Part shown: positions 50,609 to 58,819 of the stretch, piece by piece
How positions within the stretch are numbered: position 1 is the first letter of the stretch
Layout of the letters: each line of letters begins with the position of its first letter
DNA from: SZUA-35 sp964351995
GTDB taxonomy: Bacteria; Actinomycetota; Acidimicrobiia; Acidimicrobiales; SZUA-35
Length of the DNA stretch: 64,000 bases
Assembly: GCA_964351995.1 (NCBI GenBank)
Contig: CAYGQE010000012.1
Span: 54,296 to 118,295 of the forward strand
Direction of reading: 5' to 3'
Position numbers and translations under genes: made by a program
The notes under the pieces: model-generated
Database searches by the model: none
Told to the model about the DNA's origin: nothing
Seen by the model: the letters and a program-made list of their open reading frames with translations, nothing else

Positions 50609-51850
50609 ATGAATCCCCCCAAGGGGGCGATCGGAGGGATCGCAATGGCATGGATGGAGCCGTATCCCGGCGCTGGCTACGACGAGGTGCCGTGGTACCG
50701 AAAGACCTGGTTCTTCATCGTTCTGCTCTTCACGATCTGGCCGTTGACGCTGGTGATCACCCTGACCGGCGATCTCTATCAGAAGGCCAACAAGCGACAA
50801 CGTCGGCACTCCGACGCCGAAGTCTGGCGTTCGACCGGAAGCGGGAAAGCGGTGATGGTCTTGTCTGCGGCGATGCTCGGCGCCATGGCCTCGGTGCAGT
50901 ACTGGGCTGCGTTCAGCAATCGAGAAACCGCGACGCCTCGACGGGAGATTCCCGCCGCTGCTCCGGCATCGGAGCTGGAGACGACAACCGCCACAACACC
51001 AACCACTGCCGCACCGACCACCACGACGCTGCCAGACAGCGACGGGCTGCCAGAGTTCATGGCTGAGCTCCAAGCATTCGGGGCTGCTGGCTTCGCCACG
51101 CAAGATCCGGCCGAGGCCATTGCCTTGTTGAGCGATCGCTTCGGGGCCTTGCCCGATGCCGGCCAAGCTCGGATCAAAGACTTCTCGATCATCACCAGCG
51201 ATCACACCGAAGACGAGGCGAGCTACACCGCCCGTGTGAGCTATTTGACCGATCTCAGCGTTGGCGACGCGGCCGGGGTCTACCGCTCGGCCGAGATTCT
51301 CCAGATCCCCGTGACCGGCGAGGAGACATCAGCAACCGACCTCGGGGAGGAGGTCGAGTTCGAGTACTGGAGCTCTCAGGTTCCACATCCCGACCCAGCG
51401 GTTCGTCGAGCGACGTCGTTCGTGACCATCGAAGACACCGAGGACGGCGTGACGATCTCGGTCACGAGAACGATCTCTTTCGACGGTGAACCGTTGACCA
51501 ATGCCGCGCTCCAGACCCGGCTGGCCGAGTTGTTACCGCTCGCAGATGGCTACACGAACGAGGCAACGGCCATCAGCTTCCTGACGATCGAGCCGAATGC
51601 CGCGACGCCCGCGTTCTCGCTCAGTGTCGAGACGACCTCGCTACAGCCCCTTGCAAGCACCGACGACGCCGCTGAGGCAGAGCGGTTCGCCGATGTTGCC
51701 GAGGCCGGTGGGCTCTGGAGCCGGAAGGACACAACCGACAGCGGAGTGATCCTCGAACGCCTGGACGAAACGTTCGTTGGCGACCTGTTCATCAACGGCC
51801 GGCGTTCTGACTCAGCGAACCTGGTTCGGATGTCCATCCGGATTCTGTGA
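50609..51850 (+). CDS. Membrane protein of unknown function with Thr-rich linker
   Basis: 413 aa from ATG 50609 (GGAGGG 7 nt upstream); ATG 50645 also has GGAGGG 6 nt upstream, so the start is ambiguous. It has two N-terminal helices (TWFFIVLLFTIWPLTLVITL and GKAVMVLSAAMLGAMASVQY), a Thr/Pro/Ala-rich linker (ATTPTTAAPTTTTLPDSDG), then a ~280-residue extracytoplasmic beta-rich domain with no recognised family (AQIKDFSIITSD-like strands). The C-terminus ends RRSDSANLVRMSIRIL. It may be expressed with the preceding ABC/two-component operon, 67 bp upstream. Confidence 0.75.
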   Translation: MNPPKGAIGGIAMAWMEPYPGAGYDEVPWYRKTWFFIVLLFTIWPLTLVITLTGDLYQKANKRQRRHSDAEVWRSTGSGKAVMVLSAAMLGAMASVQYWAAFSNRETATPRREIPAAAPASELETTTATTPTTAAPTTTTLPDSDGLPEFMAELQAFGAAGFATQDPAEAIALLSDRFGALPDAGQARIKDFSIITSDHTEDEASYTARVSYLTDLSVGDAAGVYRSAEILQIPVTGEETSATDLGEEVEFEYWSSQVPHPDPAVRRATSFVTIEDTEDGVTISVTRTISFDGEPLTNAALQTRLAELLPLADGYTNEATAISFLTIEPNAATPAFSLSVETTSLQPLASTDDAAEAERFADVAEAGGLWSRKDTTDSGVILERLDETFVGDLFINGRRSDSANLVRMSIRIL

Positions 51851-51875
51851 TCAGCCGGATTCTGTGATCAGCCGG
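51842..51875. repeat. 17-bp tandem duplication carrying both convergent stop codons
   Basis: ATTCTGTGATCAGCCGG occurs twice in tandem (51842-51858, 51859-51875). Each copy contains TGATCA, which encodes TGA forward and TGA on the reverse strand. The forward membrane-protein gene stops in the first copy and the reverse lhgO gene stops in the second. Confidence 0.9.
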
Positions 51876-53064
51876 CCTCGCAGGCGTCGGCGACGTACTG
51901 GGCGATGGCGAGGCTGGAGGTGGCGGCTGGCGATGGTGCGTTGCGCACGCTGACAATGCCGTCTTCTTGGTCGATGCGGAAGTCGTCGACGAGCGAGCCG
52001 TCACGATCGACCGCTTGTGCTCGCACACCAACGGTGCCTCGCACCACGTCGTCAGGGCCGATCTCGGGGACGTACCGGCTGGCGCCCTTCATGTAGGCCT
52101 TGATCGAGAGCGAGCCGTACATCTCCTGCGCTCCGGTCTTCCAGTGTTGGGAGGCCATGCGCCAGAACCCGGGCCACGTCGCCATGTCTCGCACGTCGGC
52201 GCCTCGCACGCTGAAGCGGCCATAACCCTCACGGTCGAGCCCCAGCACCGCGTTGGGTCCGATGTCGACAACCCCGCTCACGCGCCTGGTGAAGTGGACG
52301 CCAAGGAACGGATATCGAGGGTCGGGGACGGGATAGATCAGTCCGCGAACGAGGCCACGTTTGGCCGGTGTGATGTCCATGTACTCGCCACGGAACGGCA
52401 CGATCCGGGCTGCCGGTAGTTCGGCACCCCGCCGGGCCAGTCGATCGGCTTGCAGTCCAGCGCAGATCACGAGCTTGTCGACCGAGTGGGTCTCGCTCGG
52501 CGTGGTGACCGTGATGGCGCTGGCGGTGCGGTCGATGGAAGACACCGGAGACGACAACAAGATCCGGCCGCCAGCAGCTCCGATGTCGTCGGCGTAGGCC
52601 CGGGCGACCGCCGCATAGTCGGTGATCGCTGTCGCCGGTGAATGCAAGGCTGCCAGTCCGGCGGCGTGAGGTTCGATCTCGCGAATCTCTTCCGCCCCGA
52701 CACGGCGCAGGTTGGGGACACCGTTGTCGGTCGCTGATCGCTCGAGGGCGTCGAGACGACTCAGCTCGGTGTCGTCGAGGGCCACCACCAACTTGCCGCA
52801 CTCGACGTAGTCGAGCGAGCGTTCGGCGCAGAACTCTCGGAGCAGATGGCGGCCAAGAGTGCAGAGCTCGGCTTTCAAGCTGCCGGGCTTGTAGTAGATG
52901 CCAGCGTGGACGACGCCGGAGTTGTGGCCGGTCTGATGGGTGGCGAGCTCGGGTTCCTTTTCGAAGACCAACACCTCGCGACCGGGGAATCGCCGGGTGA
53001 ATTCGCGGGCGATGGACAGCCCCACGATTCCCCCACCAACGACACCGAACGGAAGCTCCTGCAC
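51868..53064 (-). CDS. lhgO: L-2-hydroxyglutarate oxidase/dehydrogenase
   Basis: 398-aa FAD enzyme oxidising L-2-hydroxyglutarate to 2-oxoglutarate, passing electrons to quinone or oxygen. N-terminal FAD motif FGVVGGGIVGLSIARE; the family hallmark HQTGHNSGVVHAGIYYKPGS (the His covalent or active-site region); VPFRGEYMDITPAKRGLVRG; PVPDPRYPFLGVHFTRRVSG; and a C-terminal GVRAQAVDRDGSLVDDF. The length matches LhgO. In E. coli the gene sits with csiD and gab genes; here it stands alone, so it may serve metabolite repair or lysine/glutarate catabolism encoded elsewhere. Confidence 0.92.
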   Translation of the reverse strand: MQELPFGVVGGGIVGLSIAREFTRRFPGREVLVFEKEPELATHQTGHNSGVVHAGIYYKPGSLKAELCTLGRHLLREFCAERSLDYVECGKLVVALDDTELSRLDALERSATDNGVPNLRRVGAEEIREIEPHAAGLAALHSPATAITDYAAVARAYADDIGAAGGRILLSSPVSSIDRTASAITVTTPSETHSVDKLVICAGLQADRLARRGAELPAARIVPFRGEYMDITPAKRGLVRGLIYPVPDPRYPFLGVHFTRRVSGVVDIGPNAVLGLDREGYGRFSVRGADVRDMATWPGFWRMASQHWKTGAQEMYGSLSIKAYMKGASRYVPEIGPDDVVRGTVGVRAQAVDRDGSLVDDFRIDQEDGIVSVRNAPSPAATSSLAIAQYVADACEAG

Positions 53065-53068
53065 GGCA

Positions 53069-53311
53069 AACGACGGTAGCGGTCGCTCCTACCTCGACAA
53101 AGCTGAATGGGCCTCCTGCCTTGTCGCCGCCAAGGGCAGCATCTGGTGGGAAATCGGCCACCCGAGCTTCGCCACCGGCGGCTGTATCAACGTCTTCTAC
53201 CTCGAGCCCCTCTCCAACGACCATGTCGACCAGCCAGAAGAAGAAGAGGCCGACGCCCACGGCGACTGCGTCATCTTCTTCGGCGACGACGAGTGCGTGG
53301 TCGTCTACTAG
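53069..53311 (+). pseudogene. Truncated coding relic, 5' end missing
   Basis: A forward frame with strongly biased GC3 reads ...AKGSIWWEIGHPSFATGGCI...CVIFFGDDECVVVY then TAG at 53309. Coding-like residues continue in the same frame (VSGQITFVEPYANEAASELQ) to a second stop at 53462-53464. No start codon exists between the end of lhgO and the first coding-like residues. It looks like a degraded gene fragment; the family is not recognised. The reverse strand also has coding-like bias nearby, so strand assignment is tentative. Confidence 0.35.
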
Positions 53312-53340
53312 GTCAGCGGCCAGATCACCTTCGTCGAGCC

Positions 53341-53541
53341 CTACGCCAATGAAGCCGCCAGCGAACTCCAGCTGAACTCCGTGACAGAGAAGGACGCGCT
53401 GGCGAGGCCGTCGAAGGAGACCAAGCAGTCCTCAGCCAGGAAGCCCGACGGCGCCATCGAGTAGGAGTTCCCGGGGCCGTAGGCGTCGTCAGGGTCGCCC
53501 AGACCGATCGCGACCAAAGTGTCGCACGCCTCGCTGTCACC
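53341..53541 (-). pseudogene. Possible reverse-strand relic
   Basis: A reverse frame with high GC3 reads SEACDTLVAIGLGDPDDAYG, then GNSYSMAPSGFLAEDCLVSF, and ends SFSVTEFSWSSLAASLA at a stop at 53341. Its 5' part runs into the antisense of the neighbouring amidohydrolase relic, so only a C-terminal fragment remains. It overlaps a forward coding-like frame; only one of the two can be the true ancestral gene. No family recognised. Confidence 0.3.
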
Positions 53542-53543
53542 GC

Positions 53544-53706
53544 ATGTTCTCCTCCGACGACCCCACGTCGAGGGCGGCCGCAATCCGCTGAAGCAGTTCG
53601 GTGAGTCGTTGGCCGACTGCGCCGAAGAAGAGCACGAGCGCTTCTACTCGCTCAACATCCTCGACCTCATGGGCGCCTCGATGCCGGCCAGCCTTCCCGC
53701 CTGCCC
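53544..53706 (+). pseudogene. 3'-terminal relic of an amidohydrolase (copy of the 57031-58215 gene end)
   Basis: The fragment encodes MFSSD, then after a one-base frameshift HVEGGRNPLKQFGESLADCA and RFYSLNILDLMGASMPASLP. The intact amidohydrolase ends MFSSDYPHTEGGRNPLKRFG...FYSLNMVDLMGASMPASLSA. The relic lacks a stop at the equivalent position (CCTGCC instead of CCTGA) and everything 5' of it. Same orientation, about 4.5 kb upstream of the intact copy. It is a clear remnant of a duplicated gene. Confidence 0.85.
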
Positions 53707-53846
53707 GCTCGCTCAAGCGCGCGAGCTGACATTCCGCCACCCCGATCGGCTCCCCCGCAGACCCGGGGATGCCCCGATTCCGGCTCGGCCATCAGGTTTC
53801 AAAGTGTTGTTCAAGCAAGCACACCAACACCGCAAAGGAACCCCCA

Positions 53847-54434
53847 ATGATCCGTCCCACCCGCACCCTCGCCACGGTCCTCCTCGCCGCTTCGCTCGGC
53901 GTCACTTCGTTAGGCGTCAGCGCTGCATCAGCAGCCGACACCCCGCCCGCCGGTGGGAGCTGCAACGCAGGCAACAGCAGCTTCCCCAGCTCATTCCTGC
54001 CGACGGCCAACCCCGGACGGATCGTGGGCATCAGTGAGGGTCACGTTCTTGTCACCAACCCCAACAGCGGTCGGCAAGTGACTTGGGTTCAGATCTTCGG
54101 AAGGGTTCCAGGAGACAGCGCTCACGACATCGCCGACGCCCTCAACTCGGCCATGAACAAAGCTGAGGAGCGGTTCGACAGTAAGGGCAAGGGCGACATC
54201 AGCGACACGGCGGACAACAGGTTCTTCCGGGTGCAGAAGTTCAGCAACGGCTACGGAGTCGTGTCCACCGGCGGCGGCGTTGTTGCGGTGTACCGGTCCA
54301 AGAAGAAGGCCAACGCTGTTGCGAATGCACTGGACGCCGAAGCCGAGCGACAGGCCGAGCGACACGGGCTGAACAAAGCTGAACCCTGCGTCGCCCCTGA
54401 TTTCGATCCCCGCAGCGAAGGATGGCCCTACTGA
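53847..54434 (+). CDS. Secreted protein of unknown function
   Basis: 195 aa with a classical signal peptide (MIRPTRTLATVLLAASLGVT, ASAAD cleavage region after residue ~30). AAAGGA lies 7 nt before the ATG. The mature part contains ANPGRIVGISEGHVLVTNPN and an Ala/Lys/Glu-rich C-terminal helix (RSKKKANAVANALDAEAERQ), ending with a Cys that may pair with the N-terminal Cys of the mature chain (GSCNAGNSS, EPCVAPDF). I do not recognise the family. It follows the relic zone and is convergent with oligopeptidase B after a further relic. Confidence 0.8.
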   Translation: MIRPTRTLATVLLAASLGVTSLGVSAASAADTPPAGGSCNAGNSSFPSSFLPTANPGRIVGISEGHVLVTNPNSGRQVTWVQIFGRVPGDSAHDIADALNSAMNKAEERFDSKGKGDISDTADNRFFRVQKFSNGYGVVSTGGGVVAVYRSKKKANAVANALDAEAERQAERHGLNKAEPCVAPDFDPRSEGWPY

Positions 54435-54847
54435 TCAGATCACGCAGGCGATCACTCCAGACATCACAATCGCAGAACGGAGCCCGATCCTTCCGGGCTT
54501 CGTTTGCGCGCTGGCATCGCTCGGCCGCCCGACCGGGGTTGCTGCCGGCGATCTTCCCGCATTGATGTCTTGGATCTCGGAAGATGGCGCAGCCAACGTC
54601 GACACGACCAGCCGACGATCGTCTGGCTCGACGACGCCCACCACATCGACGACCTCTCGACCACCGTCCAACTGGCTCGAGGTCAGTTGCGGGGCAGCCG
54701 AGTCTCGGTTGGCTCGTTCTCGGCGAAGTCTCCGGACGCAACTCGCCGCCAGCCAACATGCTCGTGCGGAAGACGGTCAGCAGTATCGAGCTCGAGCTTC
54801 TTGACCCCGAGGCATTCGAGCGTGTGACCCGTTGCCGGCGCGGCCGG
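54435..54847 (+). pseudogene. Frameshifted relic of a STAND/LuxR-type ATPase regulator
   Basis: No intact gene fits this 413-bp gap. Three forward frames carry consecutive coding-like pieces. First LGRPTGVAAGDLPALMSWIS, then QPTIVWLDDAHHIDDLSTTV (a typical Walker B segment, WLDDAH, of LuxR/SARP-associated ATPases), then VRKTVSSIELELLDPEAFER. The frame changes between them indicate indels. This resembles a decayed fragment of the ATPase domain of a large regulator. Assignment rests mainly on the Walker B block. Confidence 0.4.
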
Positions 54848-56932
54848 TCAGGCCGTGATGCCGTGGGCCGCCAGCATGAAGGCGTATTCCTCAGCAGTGT
54901 CGCGTAGGCGGCCGTAGCGACCGCTGTTGGCGAAGTGACCGGCGCCCATGTTCATGCGCATGACCAGCAGGTTGTTGTCGGTCTTGAGCTCGCGCATGCG
55001 AGCGGTCCACTTTGCTGGCTCCCAGTAGGTGACGCGCGGGTCGTTGAGACCACCGCTGACGAACATGGGTGGGTAGTCCCTGGCCGTGATGTTGTCGTAT
55101 GGCGAGTAGCTGGCGATGAGGTCGTAGGCCTCGACGCTGTCGAGCGGGTTGCCCCACTCGGCCCACTCCGGCGGGGTCAGTGGCAGCGATGCGTCGAGCA
55201 TGGTGGCCAGAACATCAACGAAGGGCACGCCGAGATTGACCGAGCGCCACAGCTCTGGGGAATCGAGGATGACTGCACCCATCAGCTCGCCACCAGCGCT
55301 GCGGCCAGAGATCGAGATGTTGCCTGCCGCCACGTAATCGGCAGCCACCAGATGGTTGGCCACGTCGACGAAGTCGTTGAACGTGTTGGTTCGCTTGTCG
55401 AGCTTGCCGTCGAGATACCACGGGTAGCCCATCATGGCGCCGCCTCGGACGTGGGCGATGGCGTAGGCAAAGCCACGGTCGAGCACGCTGAGGCGTTCGG
55501 TCGAGAAGCTGGCCGGGATGGTGATGCCGTAAGCGCCATAGCCGTAGAGCCAGAGTGGGTGGCTGCCGTCCTGGGTCCAGCCTTTCTTGCGCACGATCGA
55601 CACCGGCACCTCGACGCCATCTCGTGCGGTGACCATGATGCGCTCGGTCTCGTAGGCGCTCTCGTCATAGCCCGACGGCACCTTCGCCACCTTGCGAGTG
55701 GTGAGCGCTCGAGTCGCGACATCGACGTCGAAGATCGTGTTCGGCGTCACCATCGATTCATACGACACCCGAAGGTGCGTCTGGGCGAACTCGGGGTTGA
55801 TGCTCAGCGAGACAACGCAGACGTCGGTGGGGAAGTCGATCGTGGCCGACGTTCCGTCGTAGGCGCGGACGTGGATCTTGTCGTAGCCGCGGTTGCGGGA
55901 CTTCAGTGCGATGAAGCCGTCGAAGGTCTGCAGACCGAGCCAGTGCACGTCGTCGCTGCCGGCCACGACGGTTTCCCAGTGTTCGTGGGCAGGGGAATCG
56001 TCGGCGGTGACAGCGAGCCGGGAGTTCTTGTGGGTGTCGTTGGCGAGGATGTGGAACTGCCCGTGGGCGTGGTCGACCTGCAACGCACACTCGACGTCGC
56101 GCGAGACCATGAGGGTGGGCTCGCTCGACAGATCAGCCGGCACCACCCAGATCTCTTCGGCCTCACCGCGGTCGGAGCTGATGATGAAGAACTCGCGGCT
56201 GCTGGTCTTGGAGAAGCCGAGGAAGAAACCGTCGTCTTCTTCTTCGTAGAGGACCGCATCGTCGGCCTGACTGGTGCCCAACTGATGGGACCGGATGCGT
56301 TTGGTGTGCCAGCGTTCCTTGTCGAGCTCGGCGTAGACGAGAGCCGAACCGTCGGCGGTGAACGACACGCTGCCGGCAACATCGAAGAGTTCGTCAGCGA
56401 GGCGCTCGCCGGTGGTGAGGTCGACGATGTGAGCGACACAGCGTTCGTCGCCGTCGACATCGAAGGCATAGGCCAGCAGGCGATTGTCGGGGCTGACCGC
56501 CCAGCTTGCGATGACGAAGTAGTCGTGCCCTTCGGCCAGGGCGTTCTCGTCGAGGAAAACAGCTTCGGTCTCGGCAGCGTCGCCGTCGAGCGGTCGGCGG
56601 CTGTGGGTGCGGTAGTCCTCGCCCGGCCGGTAGTACCAGCGATACTCATAGCCGTTGCTGGTGTAGGGAACGGACTCGTCGTTTTCGTCGATACGACCCT
56701 TGAACTCGTCGTACAGGGTGTCGACCAAGGTCTCGTTGGCGGCGAGGAAGTCTTGGAAGTACTCGTTCTCGGCTCGCAGGTGCGACAGGACGTCCTCGTC
56801 GGTGACGGTGGGATAGCCCGGGTCGCGCAGCCAGTGATACAGGTCGATGGCGGTGCGGCCGTGGTGGGTCGACTCGTGATGTCGTTGCTCGGCAACGGGA
56901 GCGGGACGGTCGAGTTCAGGGAGTGAGGACAT
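54848..56932 (-). CDS. ptrB: Oligopeptidase B / prolyl oligopeptidase-family S9A peptidase
   Basis: 694-aa serine peptidase. N-terminal start of the fold: HGRTAIDLYHWLRDPGYPTV. A seven-bladed propeller covers residues ~75-410. The C-terminal hydrolase domain has the nucleophile ISISGRSAGGELMGAVI, Asp in FVSGGLNDPRVTYWEP, and His in MNMGAGHFANSGRYGRL. LYGYGAYGITIPASFS and IAHVRGGAMMGYPWY are oligopeptidase B landmarks. It cleaves short peptides after basic residues in the cytoplasm. The start ATG at 56932 has AGAGGA almost adjacent, so the site is not ideal. Divergent from the amidohydrolase gene. Confidence 0.92.
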   Translation of the reverse strand: MSSLPELDRPAPVAEQRHHESTHHGRTAIDLYHWLRDPGYPTVTDEDVLSHLRAENEYFQDFLAANETLVDTLYDEFKGRIDENDESVPYTSNGYEYRWYYRPGEDYRTHSRRPLDGDAAETEAVFLDENALAEGHDYFVIASWAVSPDNRLLAYAFDVDGDERCVAHIVDLTTGERLADELFDVAGSVSFTADGSALVYAELDKERWHTKRIRSHQLGTSQADDAVLYEEEDDGFFLGFSKTSSREFFIISSDRGEAEEIWVVPADLSSEPTLMVSRDVECALQVDHAHGQFHILANDTHKNSRLAVTADDSPAHEHWETVVAGSDDVHWLGLQTFDGFIALKSRNRGYDKIHVRAYDGTSATIDFPTDVCVVSLSINPEFAQTHLRVSYESMVTPNTIFDVDVATRALTTRKVAKVPSGYDESAYETERIMVTARDGVEVPVSIVRKKGWTQDGSHPLWLYGYGAYGITIPASFSTERLSVLDRGFAYAIAHVRGGAMMGYPWYLDGKLDKRTNTFNDFVDVANHLVAADYVAAGNISISGRSAGGELMGAVILDSPELWRSVNLGVPFVDVLATMLDASLPLTPPEWAEWGNPLDSVEAYDLIASYSPYDNITARDYPPMFVSGGLNDPRVTYWEPAKWTARMRELKTDNNLLVMRMNMGAGHFANSGRYGRLRDTAEEYAFMLAAHGITA

Positions 56933-57030
56933 TCCTCTCGATCGTAGGGCCCGCTGCCTCGTCGAGCGGGTTTGGCCTGGCAAGCTTTGTCCTCTTGCGG
57001 ACCATCGGCAGCGTCTGAGAGCGTGTCGCC

Positions 57031-58215
57031 ATGCCATACGCATCGGGACGCATCTACCACGACGCCGACAGCCACATCATGGAGCCCCGTGACTGGCTCC
57101 AAGAACACGCCACCGCCGAGTGGCGGGACCGGATGCCGCTGCTTGGCACGTCAGCCATCGGTGCCCCCGAGGGTGCGCCCCCAGTCGACTGGCGAGCTGC
57201 CACCTGTCCGCTCCACATGGATCCTGAGTACCGGGCTGACGAGTCGCAGCTGATGTTGCGCAAGAACTACGAAGCGGTCGGTTCGTTCGAACGTGATCAC
57301 CGTTCCCAGGCCCTCGACCAGCTCGGCTTCGCCAGCCAGTTCGTCTACAACACGTGGGCCAGTTCGGTCTTGCAGTCGGCCGAGCACGGCCCCGACCACG
57401 ACTTCACCTACGCCCTGGCCGACGCCCACAACCGAGGCATGCTCGATTTCTGTTCAGTCGACGAGCGGCTACTGAGTGTTTGCTACGTACCACTCGCCGA
57501 CCCGGCCCGAGCTGCTGTTGCGGCCCGCCAGGCCATCGCCGACGGTGCCAAGGCGTTGATGATTGCGTCAGCGTGCCCTCGCACCCACTCGCCGAGCCAC
57601 ATCGACCTCGACCCGGTGTGGGCACAGGCGGCCGAGGCAGGAGTGCCGATCGTGATGCATGTCGGCGGTGGCGGCGAGCTGTTGTCACCGAGCTACTTCG
57701 TCAACGGCTTGCCCGCAGTGGCGGACTTCCACGGCGGCGCCGAGAACTTCCGATCGGTCGACTACATGGCCATTCCCACCAACCCGATGCAGACCACGGC
57801 CACGATGATCATCGACGGCGTGTTCGACCGCCACGAGAACCTGCGGCTCGGCATCATCGAGCAGGGCGCCAGCTGGCTCCCTGGCTGGATGCGTTACCTC
57901 GATTCGGCCTACGGAGCGTTCTACAAGAACGAGGACCGGCTGAAAGCACTGTCGGCAAAGCCGAGCGAGATCGTCCGCCGACAGGTGCGGGTCACCCCGT
58001 ATCCCCACGAGGACACCGGCTGGATCATCCAGAACTCCGGGCCTGAGATCTGCATGTTCTCCTCCGATTATCCCCACACCGAGGGTGGACGGAACCCGCT
58101 CAAGCGGTTCGGCGAGTCGGTGGCAGATTGCACCGACGAAGAGCTCGAGCGGTTCTACTCGCTCAACATGGTTGACCTGATGGGCGCCTCGATGCCCGCC
58201 AGCCTCTCGGCCTGA
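57031..58215 (+). CDS. Amidohydrolase-family (ACMSD-like) metal-dependent hydrolase
   Basis: 394-aa TIM-barrel enzyme of the amidohydrolase_2 group, which includes decarboxylases and hydrolases. Metal-binding start YHDADSHIMEPRDWL (D-x-D-x-H-x2-EP), barrel His in GVPIVMHVGG, and the C-terminal metal Asp region MFSSDYPHTEGG. Relatives in actinobacteria often accompany steroid or aromatic degradation. Substrate unknown. Its 3' end is duplicated as a relic at 53544-53706, so an ancestral paralogue once lay upstream in the same orientation. Confidence 0.88.
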   Translation: MPYASGRIYHDADSHIMEPRDWLQEHATAEWRDRMPLLGTSAIGAPEGAPPVDWRAATCPLHMDPEYRADESQLMLRKNYEAVGSFERDHRSQALDQLGFASQFVYNTWASSVLQSAEHGPDHDFTYALADAHNRGMLDFCSVDERLLSVCYVPLADPARAAVAARQAIADGAKALMIASACPRTHSPSHIDLDPVWAQAAEAGVPIVMHVGGGGELLSPSYFVNGLPAVADFHGGAENFRSVDYMAIPTNPMQTTATMIIDGVFDRHENLRLGIIEQGASWLPGWMRYLDSAYGAFYKNEDRLKALSAKPSEIVRRQVRVTPYPHEDTGWIIQNSGPEICMFSSDYPHTEGGRNPLKRFGESVADCTDEELERFYSLNMVDLMGASMPASLSA

Positions 58216-58217
58216 GT

Positions 58218-58598
58218 TCAGCCCCGCGGAACAACGGTCTGGCCTCCGAGGTCGCTGAGCACGTCGAATCGGTTCGCTTCGGCTCGGGACCAGCTCTCGG
58301 TTCTGTTCTCCCAGTGAAGATCTCGCAACGTGTCGAAACGGTTGGCTTCTGCGTGGTTCGAGATTGGTGTGCTGTCCATTGGTATTGCGGTTCGAGGTTC
58401 CGGGCTGCTGGCGGTCGCTGTCGGAGTCGTCGCTGGACCGGTCCCGAGCAGGACGAAAATCAACACTCCGGCGGCCGCCGCGCTGGCCAGGGTGACCGAC
58501 CAAGACAGCGGCTCGGCTGCCACGACTTCTGTGGTGGATGACGATTGCGGGGAGGTACCCAGGATCTCGGGCGTGGTGAGGTCAGATTTCGGAGGCAT
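58218..58598 (-). CDS. Small single-pass membrane protein with EANRFD repeats
   Basis: 126 aa from ATG 58598 (MPPKSDLTTPEILGTSPQSS). It has one membrane helix (WSVTLASAAAAGVLIFVLLG), a Thr/Pro-rich stretch, and a C-terminal tail with two copies of EANRFDxLxDL (HAEANRFDTLRDLHWENRTE and RAEANRFDVLSDLGG). No family recognised. It is divergent from the giant kinase-regulator gene at 58820 and sits in its promoter-facing position, so it could be a partner or target; this is inference. The longer upstream frame overlaps the kinase promoter and is rejected. Confidence 0.7.
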   Translation of the reverse strand: MPPKSDLTTPEILGTSPQSSSTTEVVAAEPLSWSVTLASAAAAGVLIFVLLGTGPATTPTATASSPEPRTAIPMDSTPISNHAEANRFDTLRDLHWENRTESWSRAEANRFDVLSDLGGQTVVPRG

Positions 58599-58770
58599 GG
58601 CAGCTCGCTTTGGTTGGTGGATGTGCCAACGAACGGTCGACGAGGGGCGTGGCAGATGCGTCGCAGCACGCGACGAGAGGCATGTGCGAGCGACGCCGGG
58701 AACGGCGTCTTCCCCGGTCGGCAAGCGTGCTGACCAGGCAAATTGCTGGATGCCACACAACTGCAACCTC

Positions 58771-58800
58771 TTGACACTTGCCTGACGTGGCAGGTCTACT
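58771..58800 (+). promoter_or_regulatory. Putative promoter of the giant SARP-kinase gene
   Basis: TTGACA (58771-58776) is a perfect -35 element. An 18-nt spacer leads to TCTACT (58795-58800) as a weak -10. A GGGGGGA ribosome-binding site follows just before the ATG at 58820, so the 5' leader would be only ~13 nt. Confidence 0.45.
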
Positions 58801-58819
58801 GACGGCTTGGGGGGACACG

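Noticed and set aside
54935..56926. 663-codon open frame on the plus strand
   Set aside because: Antisense to oligopeptidase B, whose catalytic motifs are intact.
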